A stretch of DNA of 64,000 nucleotides from CAVTJL01 sp963752325 (GTDB lineage Bacteria > Pseudomonadota > Alphaproteobacteria > Geminicoccales > Geminicoccaceae). The stretch covers positions 868,001 to 932,000 of the forward strand of contig CAVVXU010000007.1 in the NCBI GenBank assembly GCA_963752325.1. Direction: 5' to 3'. The position numbers and the translations under genes were made by a program. The notes beneath the pieces are model-generated. The model was given only the letters and a program-made list of their open reading frames with translations. It was not told where the DNA came from and made no database searches. Positions 26,767-36,491 of this stretch are shown here, piece after piece (the stretch's first letter is position 1; each line of letters opens with the position of its first letter).

Positions 26767-29700
26767 ATGGTGATGCACGTCGCCCTGAATCATCGCACGG
26801 AGTACCGGTACGACCGCCCGGTCAACCTCGCGCCGCAGGTCGTGCGCTTGCGGCCGGCGCCCCATGCCCGCACGCGTATTCTGAGCTACTCGCTCAAGAT
26901 CGAGCCTGCCGATCATTTCATCAACTGGCAGCAGGACCCGCACGCCAACTGGCTCGCCCGCCTCGTGTTTCCCGAGCGCACGACCCGTTTCCTGATCGAG
27001 GTCGACCTCGTGGCCGAGATGGCGGTCCTCAACCCCTTCGACTTTTTCCTGGAGCCCAAGGCGGAGCTGTGGCCGTTCCCCTACGAGCCGCTGCTGCGGA
27101 AGGATCTCGAGCCCTATCTCGAGACATCGACGCCGGGCCCTCGCCTCGCCGCCTGGCTGGCGAGCATCCCCCGCGAGCCGACCAACACGATCGACTTCTT
27201 CGTCGAGCTCAACCAGCGCCTGTCGCGCGAGATCGGCTATCTCATCCGCATGGAGCCCGGCATCCAGACGCCGGAGCAGACCCTCGAGCTCGCCTCGGGC
27301 TCCTGCCGGGACAGCGGCTGGCTGCTCGTTCAGATCCTGCGTCACCTCGGCCTCGCCGCTCGCTTCGTCTCGGGCTACCTGATCCAGCTCAAGCCGGACG
27401 TGAAGGCGCTCGACGGCCCTTCCGGGACCGAGGAGGACTTCACCGACCTCCACGCATGGGCCGAGGTTTTCCTGCCCGGCGCCGGCTGGGTCGGGCTCGA
27501 CGCCACCTCGGGCCTGCTTGCCGGCGAGGGCCACATACCGCTGGCGGCGACGCCCGATCCCGAGAACGCGGCCCCCGTCACCGGTGCCGTCGACCCCTGC
27601 GAGGTCACGTTCGACCACGCCATGTCGGTGCGGCGCATCTTCGAGCAGCCGCGCGTCACCAAGCCCTATACCGAGGAGCAGTGGCAGGCGATCGTCGAGA
27701 CCGGGCGCGCCGTCGACCGGCGCCTCGCCTCCAACGACGTGCGCCTGACCATGGGCGGCGAGCCGACCTTCGTCGGCATCGACGAGCGCGACGCCGACGA
27801 ATGGAACACCGGCGCCGTGGGCCCGACCAAGCGCGAGCGCGCCGACGAGCTCATCAAGCGCCTGCGCGACCGTTTCGCGCCGGGCGGCGTCCTCCACTAC
27901 GGCCAGGGCAAGTGGTATCCGGGGGAGCAGCTGCCGCGTTGGGCCTTCTCGCTCTACTGGCGCGACGATGGGCAGCCGCTCTGGCAGAACCCGGCGCTGA
28001 TCGCGGACGAGAATCCGCCGGCCGGGGCCACGGTCGAGGATGCGGAGCGAATGGCCCGGGGCTTGGCCCGCGCCCTCGGCGTCGATGAGGACTGCGCCCA
28101 GCCAGCCTTCGAGGACCCGGCGACCTTTGTCCTCAAGGAGCATACGCTTCCCGAGAACCTGGACCCGCTCGACAACCGGCTGGACGACCCGCTCGAGCGT
28201 CAGCGCCTGGCACGCGTCTTCGACCGCGGCCTCGAACCGCCCGTGGGCTACGTTCTTCCGGTGCAACGCTGGCAGGCGCGAGGGCGGCGTTCTTGGCTCA
28301 GCGAGCGCTGGACGACGCGGCGCGGCCGGCTCTTCCTCATTCCCGGGGACAGCCCGGCCGGCTTCCGTCTGCCGCTGGGCTCGCTCGCCTATCTTCCGGA
28401 GTCCGAGCGCCCGGTGTTCTATCCGCTGGATCCGTTCGCGGCCCACGCGGCCCTGCCGGCACGGGATCCGATCCTCCAGGAACGGGGGCAGCCACGGGCT
28501 TCGCGGCCTCCGCGTCCCGGGGTGGACGGCCACGATCCGCTCGACGACGAGGCGGTTCGCACGGCGATCGCGGTCGAGGCGCGCGACGGCCATCTCTGCG
28601 TCTTCCTTCCCCCGACGGAGGATGCCGAGGATTTTGCCGACCTCATCGGCGCGGTCGAGGACTCGGCCGTGGAGATCGGCCTCCCGGTCCGGATCGAGGG
28701 CTATACGCCGTCCTCGGACGCACGGCTCAACATGATCAAGGTGACGCCGGACCCTGGCGTGATCGAGGTCAACGTCCAGCCGGCCCGCACCTGGGACGAG
28801 CAGATCGCGATCACCGAGACGCTCTACGAGGAGGCCAGGCTCTCCCGCCTCGACACCTGCAAGTTCATGATCGACGGGCGCCAGGTCGGCACCGGCGGCG
28901 GCAACCACATCGTCGTGGGCGGCCCGACGCCGCCCGACAGCCCGTTCCTGCGCCGGCCCGACCTTCTGGCCTCGCTGGTCTCCTATTGGCAGCACCACCC
29001 TTCCCTCAGCTATCTCTTCTCGGGCCTCTTCATCGGGCCGACGAGCCAGGCCCCGCGCCTCGACGAGGCGCGCCACGACCAGCTCTACGAGCTCGAGATC
29101 GCGATCCGCCAGGTGCCCGACCCGCTCGAGGCGACGGGCCTCGACTGCCCGCCCTGGCTGGTCGACCGCCTCTTCCGCAACCTTTTGATCGACGTCACCG
29201 GCAACACCCACCGCGCCGAGATCTGCATCGACAAGCTCTACGACCCCGTGAGCCCGACGGGCCGCCTGGGCCTGGTCGAGTTCCGCGGCTTCGAGATGCC
29301 CCCGCACGCCCGGATGAGCTTGGCCCAGGCGTTGCTGATACGCTCCCTCATCGCCTGGTTCTGGGAGCAGCCCTATCGCCACAAGCTCGTCCGCTGGGGC
29401 ACGGCGCTGCACGACAAGTTCATGCTGCCGCACTACGTCTGGCAGGACTTTCTGGGCGTGCTGGACGACCTCAAGGGGGCCGGCTTCGTGATCGACCCGG
29501 CCTGGTACGCCACCCATTTCGAGTTCCGCTTCCCGCTCTACGGCAGCGTTCAGCAGCGCGGCATCGAGCTCGAGCTGCGCGCGGCGCTCGAGCCCTGGAA
29601 CGTGCTGGGCGAGGAGGCCACCGCCGGCGGCACCGCCCGCTACGTCGACAGCTCGGTCGAGCGGCTGCAGGTGAGGGTCGGCGGCCTCGACGGCGACAGA

Positions 29701-30072
29701 TATGCCGTGACCTGCAACCGCCATGCGATCCCGCTCAGCCCCACCGACGAGCCGGCGATGCGGGTCGCGGGCGTCCGCTTCCGCGCCTGGCAGCCACCCT
29801 CCTGCCTGCATCCGCGGATCGGCATCCAAAGCCCGCTCGTCTTCGACATCGTCGACCGTTGGAACCGCCGGTCGCTCGGCGGCTGCACCTATCACGTGGT
29901 GCATCCCGGGGGCCGCTCGTTCGAGACCCTGCCGGTCAACGATTTCGAGGCCGAAGGCCGGCGCCTCGCGCGCTTCCAGTCGCTGGGCCACACGCCGGGG
30001 CCGATGACGGTCTCGCCGCCTCAGATCGACCCCGAGTTTCCCCACACGCTCGACCTGCGGCGGGTCTTCTGA
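26767..30072 (+). CDS. Transglutaminase - DUF2126 (putative amidoligase) protein
   Basis: 1,101 residues. The N-terminal bacterial transglutaminase-associated region (HVALNHRTEYRYDRPVNLAP) leads to a transglutaminase-like core with a full catalytic triad: Cys180 in ASGSCRDSGWLL, His229 in DLHAWAEVFLPG and Asp245 in GLDATSGL. The remaining ~800 residues are DUF2126, described in Pfam as a putative amidoligase, with RLTMGGEPTFVGID, LHYGQGKWYPGEQLPRWA, VGTGGGNHIVVGGPTPPDS and AEICIDKLYDP. Members occur beside circularly permuted ATP-grasp/alpha-E and transglutaminase genes, as here. They are predicted to make and cut amide bonds on an unknown small peptide. ATG 26767 is preceded by GGAGGA; MHVALNH at 26773 is an alternative. 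Confidence 0.88.
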   Translation: MVMHVALNHRTEYRYDRPVNLAPQVVRLRPAPHARTRILSYSLKIEPADHFINWQQDPHANWLARLVFPERTTRFLIEVDLVAEMAVLNPFDFFLEPKAELWPFPYEPLLRKDLEPYLETSTPGPRLAAWLASIPREPTNTIDFFVELNQRLSREIGYLIRMEPGIQTPEQTLELASGSCRDSGWLLVQILRHLGLAARFVSGYLIQLKPDVKALDGPSGTEEDFTDLHAWAEVFLPGAGWVGLDATSGLLAGEGHIPLAATPDPENAAPVTGAVDPCEVTFDHAMSVRRIFEQPRVTKPYTEEQWQAIVETGRAVDRRLASNDVRLTMGGEPTFVGIDERDADEWNTGAVGPTKRERADELIKRLRDRFAPGGVLHYGQGKWYPGEQLPRWAFSLYWRDDGQPLWQNPALIADENPPAGATVEDAERMARGLARALGVDEDCAQPAFEDPATFVLKEHTLPENLDPLDNRLDDPLERQRLARVFDRGLEPPVGYVLPVQRWQARGRRSWLSERWTTRRGRLFLIPGDSPAGFRLPLGSLAYLPESERPVFYPLDPFAAHAALPARDPILQERGQPRASRPPRPGVDGHDPLDDEAVRTAIAVEARDGHLCVFLPPTEDAEDFADLIGAVEDSAVEIGLPVRIEGYTPSSDARLNMIKVTPDPGVIEVNVQPARTWDEQIAITETLYEEARLSRLDTCKFMIDGRQVGTGGGNHIVVGGPTPPDSPFLRRPDLLASLVSYWQHHPSLSYLFSGLFIGPTSQAPRLDEARHDQLYELEIAIRQVPDPLEATGLDCPPWLVDRLFRNLLIDVTGNTHRAEICIDKLYDPVSPTGRLGLVEFRGFEMPPHARMSLAQALLIRSLIAWFWEQPYRHKLVRWGTALHDKFMLPHYVWQDFLGVLDDLKGAGFVIDPAWYATHFEFRFPLYGSVQQRGIELELRAALEPWNVLGEEATAGGTARYVDSSVERLQVRVGGLDGDRYAVTCNRHAIPLSPTDEPAMRVAGVRFRAWQPPSCLHPRIGIQSPLVFDIVDRWNRRSLGGCTYHVVHPGGRSFETLPVNDFEAEGRRLARFQSLGHTPGPMTVSPPQIDPEFPHTLDLRRVF

Positions 30073-30111
30073 CGCGGGCTTCTCCGGGGTGAGGCTTGCC
30101 GAGCCGGCGGC

Positions 30112-31920
30112 TCAGTCGGGCGTCTCGATGCCCGGCCGATGCTCGAAGCGCTCCCCCGCCTCGTGCCCGGCCTCGTAGGCGTCACGCAGCAGATAACGTC
30201 CCCGGCCGCCGCCCCGGCTGTGGAAGCGCAGCCCGAGCTTCGCCAGCTCGGCCTCGATCACGCCCTCCTTGATCGGGACGAGGTCGCGCCCGGCGTCGGT
30301 GCGGGTCACCTCGTCGCGCTGCCGCTGCAGCTCGTCCAGCTTCCTCGCGATGCCGTGGGCGAGCCCGGTCTGGAAGGACCGGGTGGCGCTGCGCCGGTCG
30401 CGCGAGCCGTGGTCGGCATAGAGCTCGGAGCGCCGGAAGAGGTCCGTCTCGGTGGCGAACGCGCGCTCGACCAGCTCGTAGAGATAGCGCGCCCCGGCCA
30501 CGTCCGCCGGCAGCCCAAAGAAGACGTAGCGGATCTCCCCGTCCGGCGCCTTCTCGCTCCAGACGCGGCAGTCGCAGAAGGCACCCACGGCCGGAATGCA
30601 GCCGTCGATCGGACCGAACTGCCGGCGGCCCGTCTCGACGCCGAAGCCCTCGCAGCTCTGCTCCTTGAGCTCGACCTCGCCCAGCGAGAGGCCGTAGCGA
30701 TCGAGCAGCTCCGCCACCTTGCCGGCCGCAGCGATCGCCTCCTCCTCGGTGCAGCCGCGGTCGACCGTCTTGGCGCGGAGCGCCTGGATGCGGGCCAGGA
30801 CCTTCTCGAGATCGTCGCTGGCGGGCCGACCTCGGCGCCCGAGGCCGGCGGCCCGGGCCCGCTGCACGACCGCCTCGAGGAGCGCCTCCATCCGCGGATC
30901 CGCCTCGCCGGCCCCGACCGCCCGGCGAAGCTCCTCGGCAATCGTGTCCAGCGCGGCCCGGGCACCGACGTGGCCGATGGCGGCCCGGCGCTCGATCGTC
31001 TCGATCTGGAGCGTCAGGATATGCTCATAGGCCGCCGCCAGCGCCGCGTCCTCGATCGCGCGGGCGGCGATGTAGCCGGTGAGCGCCTCGATCAGGCTCC
31101 GCTCGGCGATATGCTCCCGCACCTCCTGGACCTCGCCGGCCGGGGGCTCGGTGTCGGGCGGCGCCTCTGCCCAGGCGAAGGCCAGCTCGTGGACGGGCCC
31201 ATCCTCGGGCGCATAGGGGAAATCGGAGAGCTCGTCCTCGGGGGGGCGATTGAGGCCGACGATCTGTGGCCCGCCGAAGCGCACCACGTGGCGGTAGATC
31301 GCCTCGGCGCAGCGGTTGGGGTTGGTGAGGCCCTTTCCGCCCGGCCGCATACGGGCCCTCGCCACCTCGAGCGCTGCATCGTCGAGCGGTGTGATCGGGC
31401 CGATCGTCACCGCGGCGTCGCCCTCGAGGCTGGCCACCCGTGCTGCGATCGCCAAGCCCTCGCAGCCGACCGGGAAGCTCGAGTGGAGCAAGCGGAGAGT
31501 GTCGCCGGTAGCGAGGTCGAGCAGCCGAAGGCCGCCTTGCGGATCGGGCTCCTTGACCCGCAGGATCCGGAAGGCGGCTCGCCGCAGCACCGCCAGGGCC
31601 TCGCGCTCGACCGGGCCATCCGGCCTGTGCTGGCGGGCGAAGCGGTCGATGGCCGTCGTGCCGGCGGCGGACGGCGCGAAGAGCGCCACGTCGAGGGCGA
31701 GCGGCAGGGCATCGGCGACGGCCTCCGCGGCCCACGCCTCGTCCTCGGCGATCCGCTCGCTGGCGAGCCACTGCCGGGCCGTCTCGTCGACCCTGGTCTG
31801 GGAGACGAACGGCATCGCCGCGAGGCAGAGGTCGGTCATTAGACCGATCAGGACCTCGGCACGCTCCTCGAGGCTCGCCGATCCTTCGCCCGCTGGGCCT
31901 TTCGCTGACGCTCGCGCCAT
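30112..31920 (-). CDS. DUF2786-containing protein of unknown function
   Basis: 602 residues from an ATG with AAAGGAG five bases upstream. About residues 370-415 match DUF2786 (DDLEKVLARIQALRAKTVDRG, TEEEAIAAAGKVAELLDRYG), a short helical domain seen in phage and bacterial proteins of unknown role. It is followed by an alpha/beta region (CRVWSEKAPDGEIRYVFFGL, GARYLYELVERAF) usually fused to it. The N-terminal ~360 residues are largely helical, Ala/Glu/Arg-rich, with GGKGLTNPNRCAEAIYRHVV conserved-looking but unassigned. It lies opposite in strand between two amidoligase genes that are normally adjacent, so it is probably an insertion in that cluster. Confidence 0.7.
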   Translation of the reverse strand: MARASAKGPAGEGSASLEERAEVLIGLMTDLCLAAMPFVSQTRVDETARQWLASERIAEDEAWAAEAVADALPLALDVALFAPSAAGTTAIDRFARQHRPDGPVEREALAVLRRAAFRILRVKEPDPQGGLRLLDLATGDTLRLLHSSFPVGCEGLAIAARVASLEGDAAVTIGPITPLDDAALEVARARMRPGGKGLTNPNRCAEAIYRHVVRFGGPQIVGLNRPPEDELSDFPYAPEDGPVHELAFAWAEAPPDTEPPAGEVQEVREHIAERSLIEALTGYIAARAIEDAALAAAYEHILTLQIETIERRAAIGHVGARAALDTIAEELRRAVGAGEADPRMEALLEAVVQRARAAGLGRRGRPASDDLEKVLARIQALRAKTVDRGCTEEEAIAAAGKVAELLDRYGLSLGEVELKEQSCEGFGVETGRRQFGPIDGCIPAVGAFCDCRVWSEKAPDGEIRYVFFGLPADVAGARYLYELVERAFATETDLFRRSELYADHGSRDRRSATRSFQTGLAHGIARKLDELQRQRDEVTRTDAGRDLVPIKEGVIEAELAKLGLRFHSRGGGRGRYLLRDAYEAGHEAGERFEHRPGIETPD

Positions 31921-32191
31921 CGGCGCTCCTTTCGGTTCCGGACCGCTCCACCCCCGCCGGCCCACCTATAGCCGGGCGAGGTCGGGAAGCGAGGCGACGC
32001 GCTTTCTCTTCGCCGGGGTCGACGGGGCCCCGAGGGGCGCGATCGGCGCCAGACCCGGCGGCGACAGCCTAGCACGCTGCTACGGGTGCCAGGTCGTGCG
32101 GCATCGTCCCGCGTGGACGGTGTCGGCATGGACATCGGAACCTGCTTGGGGCATCCCTAAGCGGCCGTTCGCCAGGAGCATCGAGCCCACA

Positions 32192-34756
32192 TTGTCGCCC
32201 GCCCAGCCCGCCACGGTCGAGCCTAGCGACCTTGATCAGCTGCTTGCTGCCTATCCCGGCGCCGGCAGCGGCCACGACGAGATGCTGGGCGGCGACGGCA
32301 GGGTGCGCGGCCACTGGCTGCGCTTCATGCAGGACTTCGCGGCGCTCGGCCCCTCGGGCCGGCAGGTCGCGGGCGAGAGCACGCGGCGCCTGCTTCGTGA
32401 GAGCGGCATCGCCTTCAATGTCTATGCCGACCCCGACGACCGGGCACACGCTTGGCGGCTCGACCTCCTGCCTGTGCTGCTCCACGAGAGCGAGTGGCGA
32501 AAGCTCGAGGCCGGGCTCATCCAGCGGGCGCGGCTCCTCGATGCCACGCTCCGCGACCTCTACGGCCCGCAGCGGCTGCTCACCGAGGGCGTGCTGCCAC
32601 CGGCCCTGGTTTATGGCAGCGATGCCTTCGTGCGCCCCGAGGTCGGACCGACAGCCAGCGACCATCGGCACCTTGTCTTCTATGCCTGCGACATCGCCCG
32701 CAGCGCCGACGGCTCATGGGTGGTTCTGGGCGATCAGACAGACTGTGCGATCGGCAACGGCTATGCGCTCGCCAGCCGCGTCGCCCTCAGCTACGGCCTG
32801 TCCGATCTGTTCCTCGCCTGCAACACGCGGCGACTAGCAGGCCACTATCGTGGCGTCCAGGAGAGCCTTCAGGCCCTGAGCGAGCGCGATGACGGGCGCA
32901 TCGTCGTGATGAGCCCGGGACCGGAAAACCCCTGCTATTTCAGCCATGCCTATCTCGCCCGCTACCTGGGCTACACACTGGCCGAGGCCGCCGACCTCAC
33001 CGTCCGCGACAACCTTCTGTTCCTGAAGACGCTGGACGGGCTGCAGCGGGTCGATCTGGTGATCCGCATGGTCCCCGGGCACAGGCTCGACCCTCTCCAC
33101 CTGCCGGGCAGCGGCCTCGACGGCATCCCCGGCCTCATGGCGGCGGTCCGCAGCGGCCGCCTGCAGCTCGCCAACCGTGCGGGAGCCGGTCTGCTACAGC
33201 ATCGCGCCCTCGGCGCCTTCAGCGAGGCGCTGTGCCAGCGCCTCCTCGGCGAGCAGCTCCTGCTCTCGGAAAATCGCACCCTCTGGCTCGGCGACCCTGC
33301 CATGCGGGCGGAGGCGTTGGCATCGCTACCGGAGCTGACGCTCACCCACACCCGCGCGCGGAACGATCCGGGCGAGCCCTGCACGACCATCCGCCCGGCT
33401 GGGCTCGCCATGGCCGGGCGCGACATGCTGGTGGCCGAGCTGGGTCACCAGGGCTACGACTATGTCGCCCAACGCCCGGTCGCCCTGGCGACGACGCCCA
33501 GCCTCGATGAGAGCGGCCGCCTCGTGCCCCGACCTTTTGCGCTCCGCGCCTTCGTGGCCGCCACCGCCGACGGCTTCCACGTCCTCCCGGGCGGGCTCGT
33601 CCGCCTCGCGGGCGAGGCCCGCTCGGTCGCCCTGCCGAACGGCTTCGGCAGCAAGGATCTCTGGATCACGGCAGACCGACCGGAGACGCATGCGCTGAGC
33701 CTCCTCAAGGCGACGATGCGCGAGGTGCATCTGCGCAGGACGGGACGCGACCTCCTGTCCCGCACCGCCGACAATCTCTTCTGGCTCGGCCGCTATGTGG
33801 AGCGCGCCGAGAGCACGATGCGCCTCCTCAGAAGCGTTCTCACGCGGCTTCTCGAGGATGCACGGCCGGAGGCCGATCCGCTGGTGCTGCGCTGCCTCCT
33901 CGAGCTGGGCCTGCGCGGCGAGGCGCCGCTGCCGCCGGACGACGACACCTCGCTGGAGGCCCTCGAGTCGATCGCCGGGATCTTGATGTTCGAGCCGCTG
34001 CCCTATGGCCTTAGGGAGAGCCTCGACCACGTGCATCGCACGGCGACGCTGGCGCGCGACCAGATCAGCCACGATGCCTGGCGCATGCTCAACGCGCTCC
34101 ATGTCGACCGGCGGTGGCGGCATCCGCAGCAGCGCGCCATGACGCGGCAGGCGCTCGAGCTGCTCGACGACGGCATCCGCGCCTTGAGCGCCTTCAGCGG
34201 CACCGAATCGGAGAACATGACCCGCAACTTCGCCTGGCGCTTCCTCGGGATGGGGCGGCGCATCGAGCGGGCGGTCAACCTCCTGGACCTCGTCCGCGGG
34301 CTCGTGGTCGCCGGCGGCCCCGGCATCGAGACCGACGGCAGCCTCCGCCTCCTGCTCGAGCTCGGCGACAGCTTCATGACCTACCGCTCGCGCTATCTGA
34401 TGACCATCCTCCTGACACCCGTCCTCGACCTGCTGCTCGTCGACGAGACCAACCCCAGGAGCGTGGCCTATCAGCTCAGCGAGCTCGACCTTCATCTGGC
34501 GCAGCTCGAGGGCGAGGCGCCGCGCCGCTCCGCCGCACAGCGGCTGGTGCTCGAGATGCTGACGGCACTGCGGCTGGCCGAGCTGACCGACCTCGCGACG
34601 GTGGATCCGGCAGGCAATCTGCCGGCGCTGTCGGCCCTGCTCGAGCGGCTCATCGACGGGCTGCCGCGGCTCTCCGACATGATCGGGCGCAGCTACTTCG
34701 CACACGCCGAGACGGCGGTCGCCACGCTCGCCATGCGGCGCAGGGCGGCATCGTGA
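32192..34756 (+). CDS. Circularly permuted ATP-grasp - alpha-E protein
   Basis: About 854 residues. The first ~500 are the circularly permuted type 2 ATP-grasp (former DUF404/DUF407): RLDLLPVLLHESEWRKLEAG, LYGPQRLLTEGVLPPALVYG, VVLGDQTDCAIGNGYALASR, VVMSPGPENPCYFSHAYLAR and PNGFGSKDLWI. Residues ~510 to the end are the alpha-E domain (DLLSRTADNLFWLGRYVERA, MTRNFAWRFLGMGRRIERA). The family is predicted to ligate carboxylates and amines with ATP, probably producing a peptide-like amide. The start is uncertain: TTG 32192 has AGGAG 13 bases away, and GTG 32120 is also in frame. The stop overlaps the transglutaminase start by four bases. Confidence 0.85.
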   Translation: MSPAQPATVEPSDLDQLLAAYPGAGSGHDEMLGGDGRVRGHWLRFMQDFAALGPSGRQVAGESTRRLLRESGIAFNVYADPDDRAHAWRLDLLPVLLHESEWRKLEAGLIQRARLLDATLRDLYGPQRLLTEGVLPPALVYGSDAFVRPEVGPTASDHRHLVFYACDIARSADGSWVVLGDQTDCAIGNGYALASRVALSYGLSDLFLACNTRRLAGHYRGVQESLQALSERDDGRIVVMSPGPENPCYFSHAYLARYLGYTLAEAADLTVRDNLLFLKTLDGLQRVDLVIRMVPGHRLDPLHLPGSGLDGIPGLMAAVRSGRLQLANRAGAGLLQHRALGAFSEALCQRLLGEQLLLSENRTLWLGDPAMRAEALASLPELTLTHTRARNDPGEPCTTIRPAGLAMAGRDMLVAELGHQGYDYVAQRPVALATTPSLDESGRLVPRPFALRAFVAATADGFHVLPGGLVRLAGEARSVALPNGFGSKDLWITADRPETHALSLLKATMREVHLRRTGRDLLSRTADNLFWLGRYVERAESTMRLLRSVLTRLLEDARPEADPLVLRCLLELGLRGEAPLPPDDDTSLEALESIAGILMFEPLPYGLRESLDHVHRTATLARDQISHDAWRMLNALHVDRRWRHPQQRAMTRQALELLDDGIRALSAFSGTESENMTRNFAWRFLGMGRRIERAVNLLDLVRGLVVAGGPGIETDGSLRLLLELGDSFMTYRSRYLMTILLTPVLDLLLVDETNPRSVAYQLSELDLHLAQLEGEAPRRSAAQRLVLEMLTALRLAELTDLATVDPAGNLPALSALLERLIDGLPRLSDMIGRSYFAHAETAVATLAMRRRAAS

Positions 34757-35655
34757 TCCTCGAGGTCCGCCATCGGACGACCTATCACTACACGCAGCCA
34801 GTCTCGATCTCGCACCATCTGCTGCGGCTGACGCCGCGCGACTCCGAGACCCAGACGCAGCGACACAGCGCCATCACCGTCGAGCCGAGCCCTCAGGTAT
34901 GGAGCCCGGACGTCGACTTCTTCGGCAACCCGACACACTTTCTGACCATCCAGCAGGGCCATACGCAGCTCGTCATCGACGCCTCGAGCATCGTCGAGGT
35001 GAGCCGTCAGCGGCTGCCGGAGCCCAGCCGCACGGCGCCGTGGGAGGACGTTGTGGCGCGTCTCGCCTGCGACCGGTCGGAGGCATCGCTGATGGCGGCG
35101 CAGTACAGCTTACCCTCGCCGATCATCCCGTTCCTCACCGAGCTTCTGGCCTATGCGAGGCCGTCCTTCCCACCGGGCCGCCCGGTGCTCGAGGGTGCTC
35201 GAGAGCTCACGCACCGGATCTTCACGGATTTCGTCTATGAGCCTGGTGCAACCACCAACACCACCAGCGTCGCCGAGGCTTTCGCCCTGCGGCGCGGTGT
35301 CTGCCAGGACTTCGCCCATATCGAGATCGCCTGTCTCCGCGCGCTGGGCCTTCCCGCGCGTTATGTCAGTGGCTATCTGCTCACGCGCCCGCCCAGGGGC
35401 AAGGAGAAGCTGATTGGTGCCGACGCCTCCCACGCATGGATCGCGGTCTGGGCCGCCGAGCAGGGCTGGGTCGACCTCGACCCGACCAACGACATGATGC
35501 CCGGCGAGGAGCACATCACGCTCGCCTGGGGCCGTGACTATGGCGATGTGAGCCCCGTGAGCGGGGTCATGTTCGGCGGCGGCGAGCACACCGTCCTCGT
35601 CGCGGTGGACGTGACGCCGCTGGGCGAGGCCTCGACCATCCGATCGACCCCATGA
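34753..35655 (+). CDS. Transglutaminase family protein (putative peptidase)
   Basis: 300 residues from a GTG that overlaps the previous stop. An N-terminal beta domain (ILEVRHRTTYHYTQPVSISH) is followed by the transglutaminase core with the triad Cys184 in RRGVCQDFAHIEIA, His227 in DASHAWIAVWA and Asp243 in VDLDPTND. In bacteria this fold often acts as a protease or amidase. Its coupling to the ATP-grasp/alpha-E gene is conserved in many genomes and suggests that it cleaves or transfers the amide product. There is no signal peptide, so it is probably cytoplasmic. The next gene starts within its stop codon. Confidence 0.9.
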   Translation: MILEVRHRTTYHYTQPVSISHHLLRLTPRDSETQTQRHSAITVEPSPQVWSPDVDFFGNPTHFLTIQQGHTQLVIDASSIVEVSRQRLPEPSRTAPWEDVVARLACDRSEASLMAAQYSLPSPIIPFLTELLAYARPSFPPGRPVLEGARELTHRIFTDFVYEPGATTNTTSVAEAFALRRGVCQDFAHIEIACLRALGLPARYVSGYLLTRPPRGKEKLIGADASHAWIAVWAAEQGWVDLDPTNDMMPGEEHITLAWGRDYGDVSPVSGVMFGGGEHTVLVAVDVTPLGEASTIRSTP

Positions 35656-36491
35656 TGCTGTCAGCAGCAGCCGTCGTCGGCCTGACCGGTGTGGCTCTCG
35701 CAGGCTATGCGGGGCTGGTGGAGCCTCGCCTTTTGAGCCTGCGGCGCGTCTCGATATCGACTCCCCGCTGGCTCCCCGGCTGGCCGCCGCTGCGCATCGC
35801 CATCCTGGCGGACCTGCACGCCGCTTGGCCTCACGTGACCGCCGCCCGGCTGGCGAGCATCGCCCGGCGGATCGTCGCCGCAGGGCCCGACATCGTCGTT
35901 CTACCGGGCGACTTCGTCAGCACCCGAACGCAGGGCGTCATCCCGATCGCGATCGAGACCATCGCCCGCGCGCTGGCGCCGCTCGCCGCCGCGATCCCGA
36001 GCTTCGCCGTGCTCGGCAACCACGACTACGACCTGGGAGGCCGCCGGGTGCATGCCGCGCTCGAGGAGGTCGGTATCGAGATGCTCCAGAACCGGGCGCG
36101 CCCGGTGACCTGGGGCGGCGACGCCTTCTGGCTGGCGGGCATCGCCTGCATGCGCTCGGGCCGCGCCGACCTGCGCCGCGCCTTGCGCGATGTCCCCGCG
36201 GCCGGACCGGCGATCCTACTTTCGCACATTCCTGACATCTTCCCGAAGGTGCCGGATGCGGTGGTGCTCACCGTCTCGGGCCATACCCATGGCGGCCAGA
36301 TCCGACTCCCGCTGCTTGGCCCGCTCGTGACAATGAGCCGTCTGCCGCGCAACATGACGCGCGGCCTTCACATCGACGGAGAGCGTCATCTCTACGTCAG
36401 CAGCGGCATCGGCACCTCAGGGCTGCCGTTCCGCTTCGGCGTTCGCCCCGAGGTGACGATGCTGACCATCCAAGGGACGGGCACGGCATGA
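35652..36491 (+). CDS. Membrane-anchored metallophosphoesterase
   Basis: 279 residues with an N-terminal hydrophobic helix (residues ~3-22) and a calcineurin-like phosphoesterase domain. The metal motifs are all present: ILADLHAAWPHV, VVLPGDFVS, VLGNHDYDLGG, LLSHIPDIF and VSGHTHGGQIRLP. The arrangement resembles YkuE/LpxH-like periplasmic or membrane phosphoesterases that act on phospholipid or nucleotide pyrophosphates. Substrate is not evident. The start ATG overlaps the transglutaminase stop (ATGA), so it probably belongs to the same transcript. Confidence 0.9.
   Translation: MMLSAAAVVGLTGVALAGYAGLVEPRLLSLRRVSISTPRWLPGWPPLRIAILADLHAAWPHVTAARLASIARRIVAAGPDIVVLPGDFVSTRTQGVIPIAIETIARALAPLAAAIPSFAVLGNHDYDLGGRRVHAALEEVGIEMLQNRARPVTWGGDAFWLAGIACMRSGRADLRRALRDVPAAGPAILLSHIPDIFPKVPDAVVLTVSGHTHGGQIRLPLLGPLVTMSRLPRNMTRGLHIDGERHLYVSSGIGTSGLPFRFGVRPEVTMLTIQGTGTA

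Noticed and set aside
25202..26773. A 523-codon open frame on the plus strand opposite the MFS exporter
   Set aside because: Highly charged shadow frame; the opposite strand encodes 14 hydrophobic helices with MFS motifs.
26440..30045. A 1,201-codon open frame on the minus strand opposite the DUF2126 gene
   Set aside because: It is the GC-driven antisense shadow of a gene with a clear catalytic triad; composition is Asp/Arg/Glu-rich, and no domain is recognisable.
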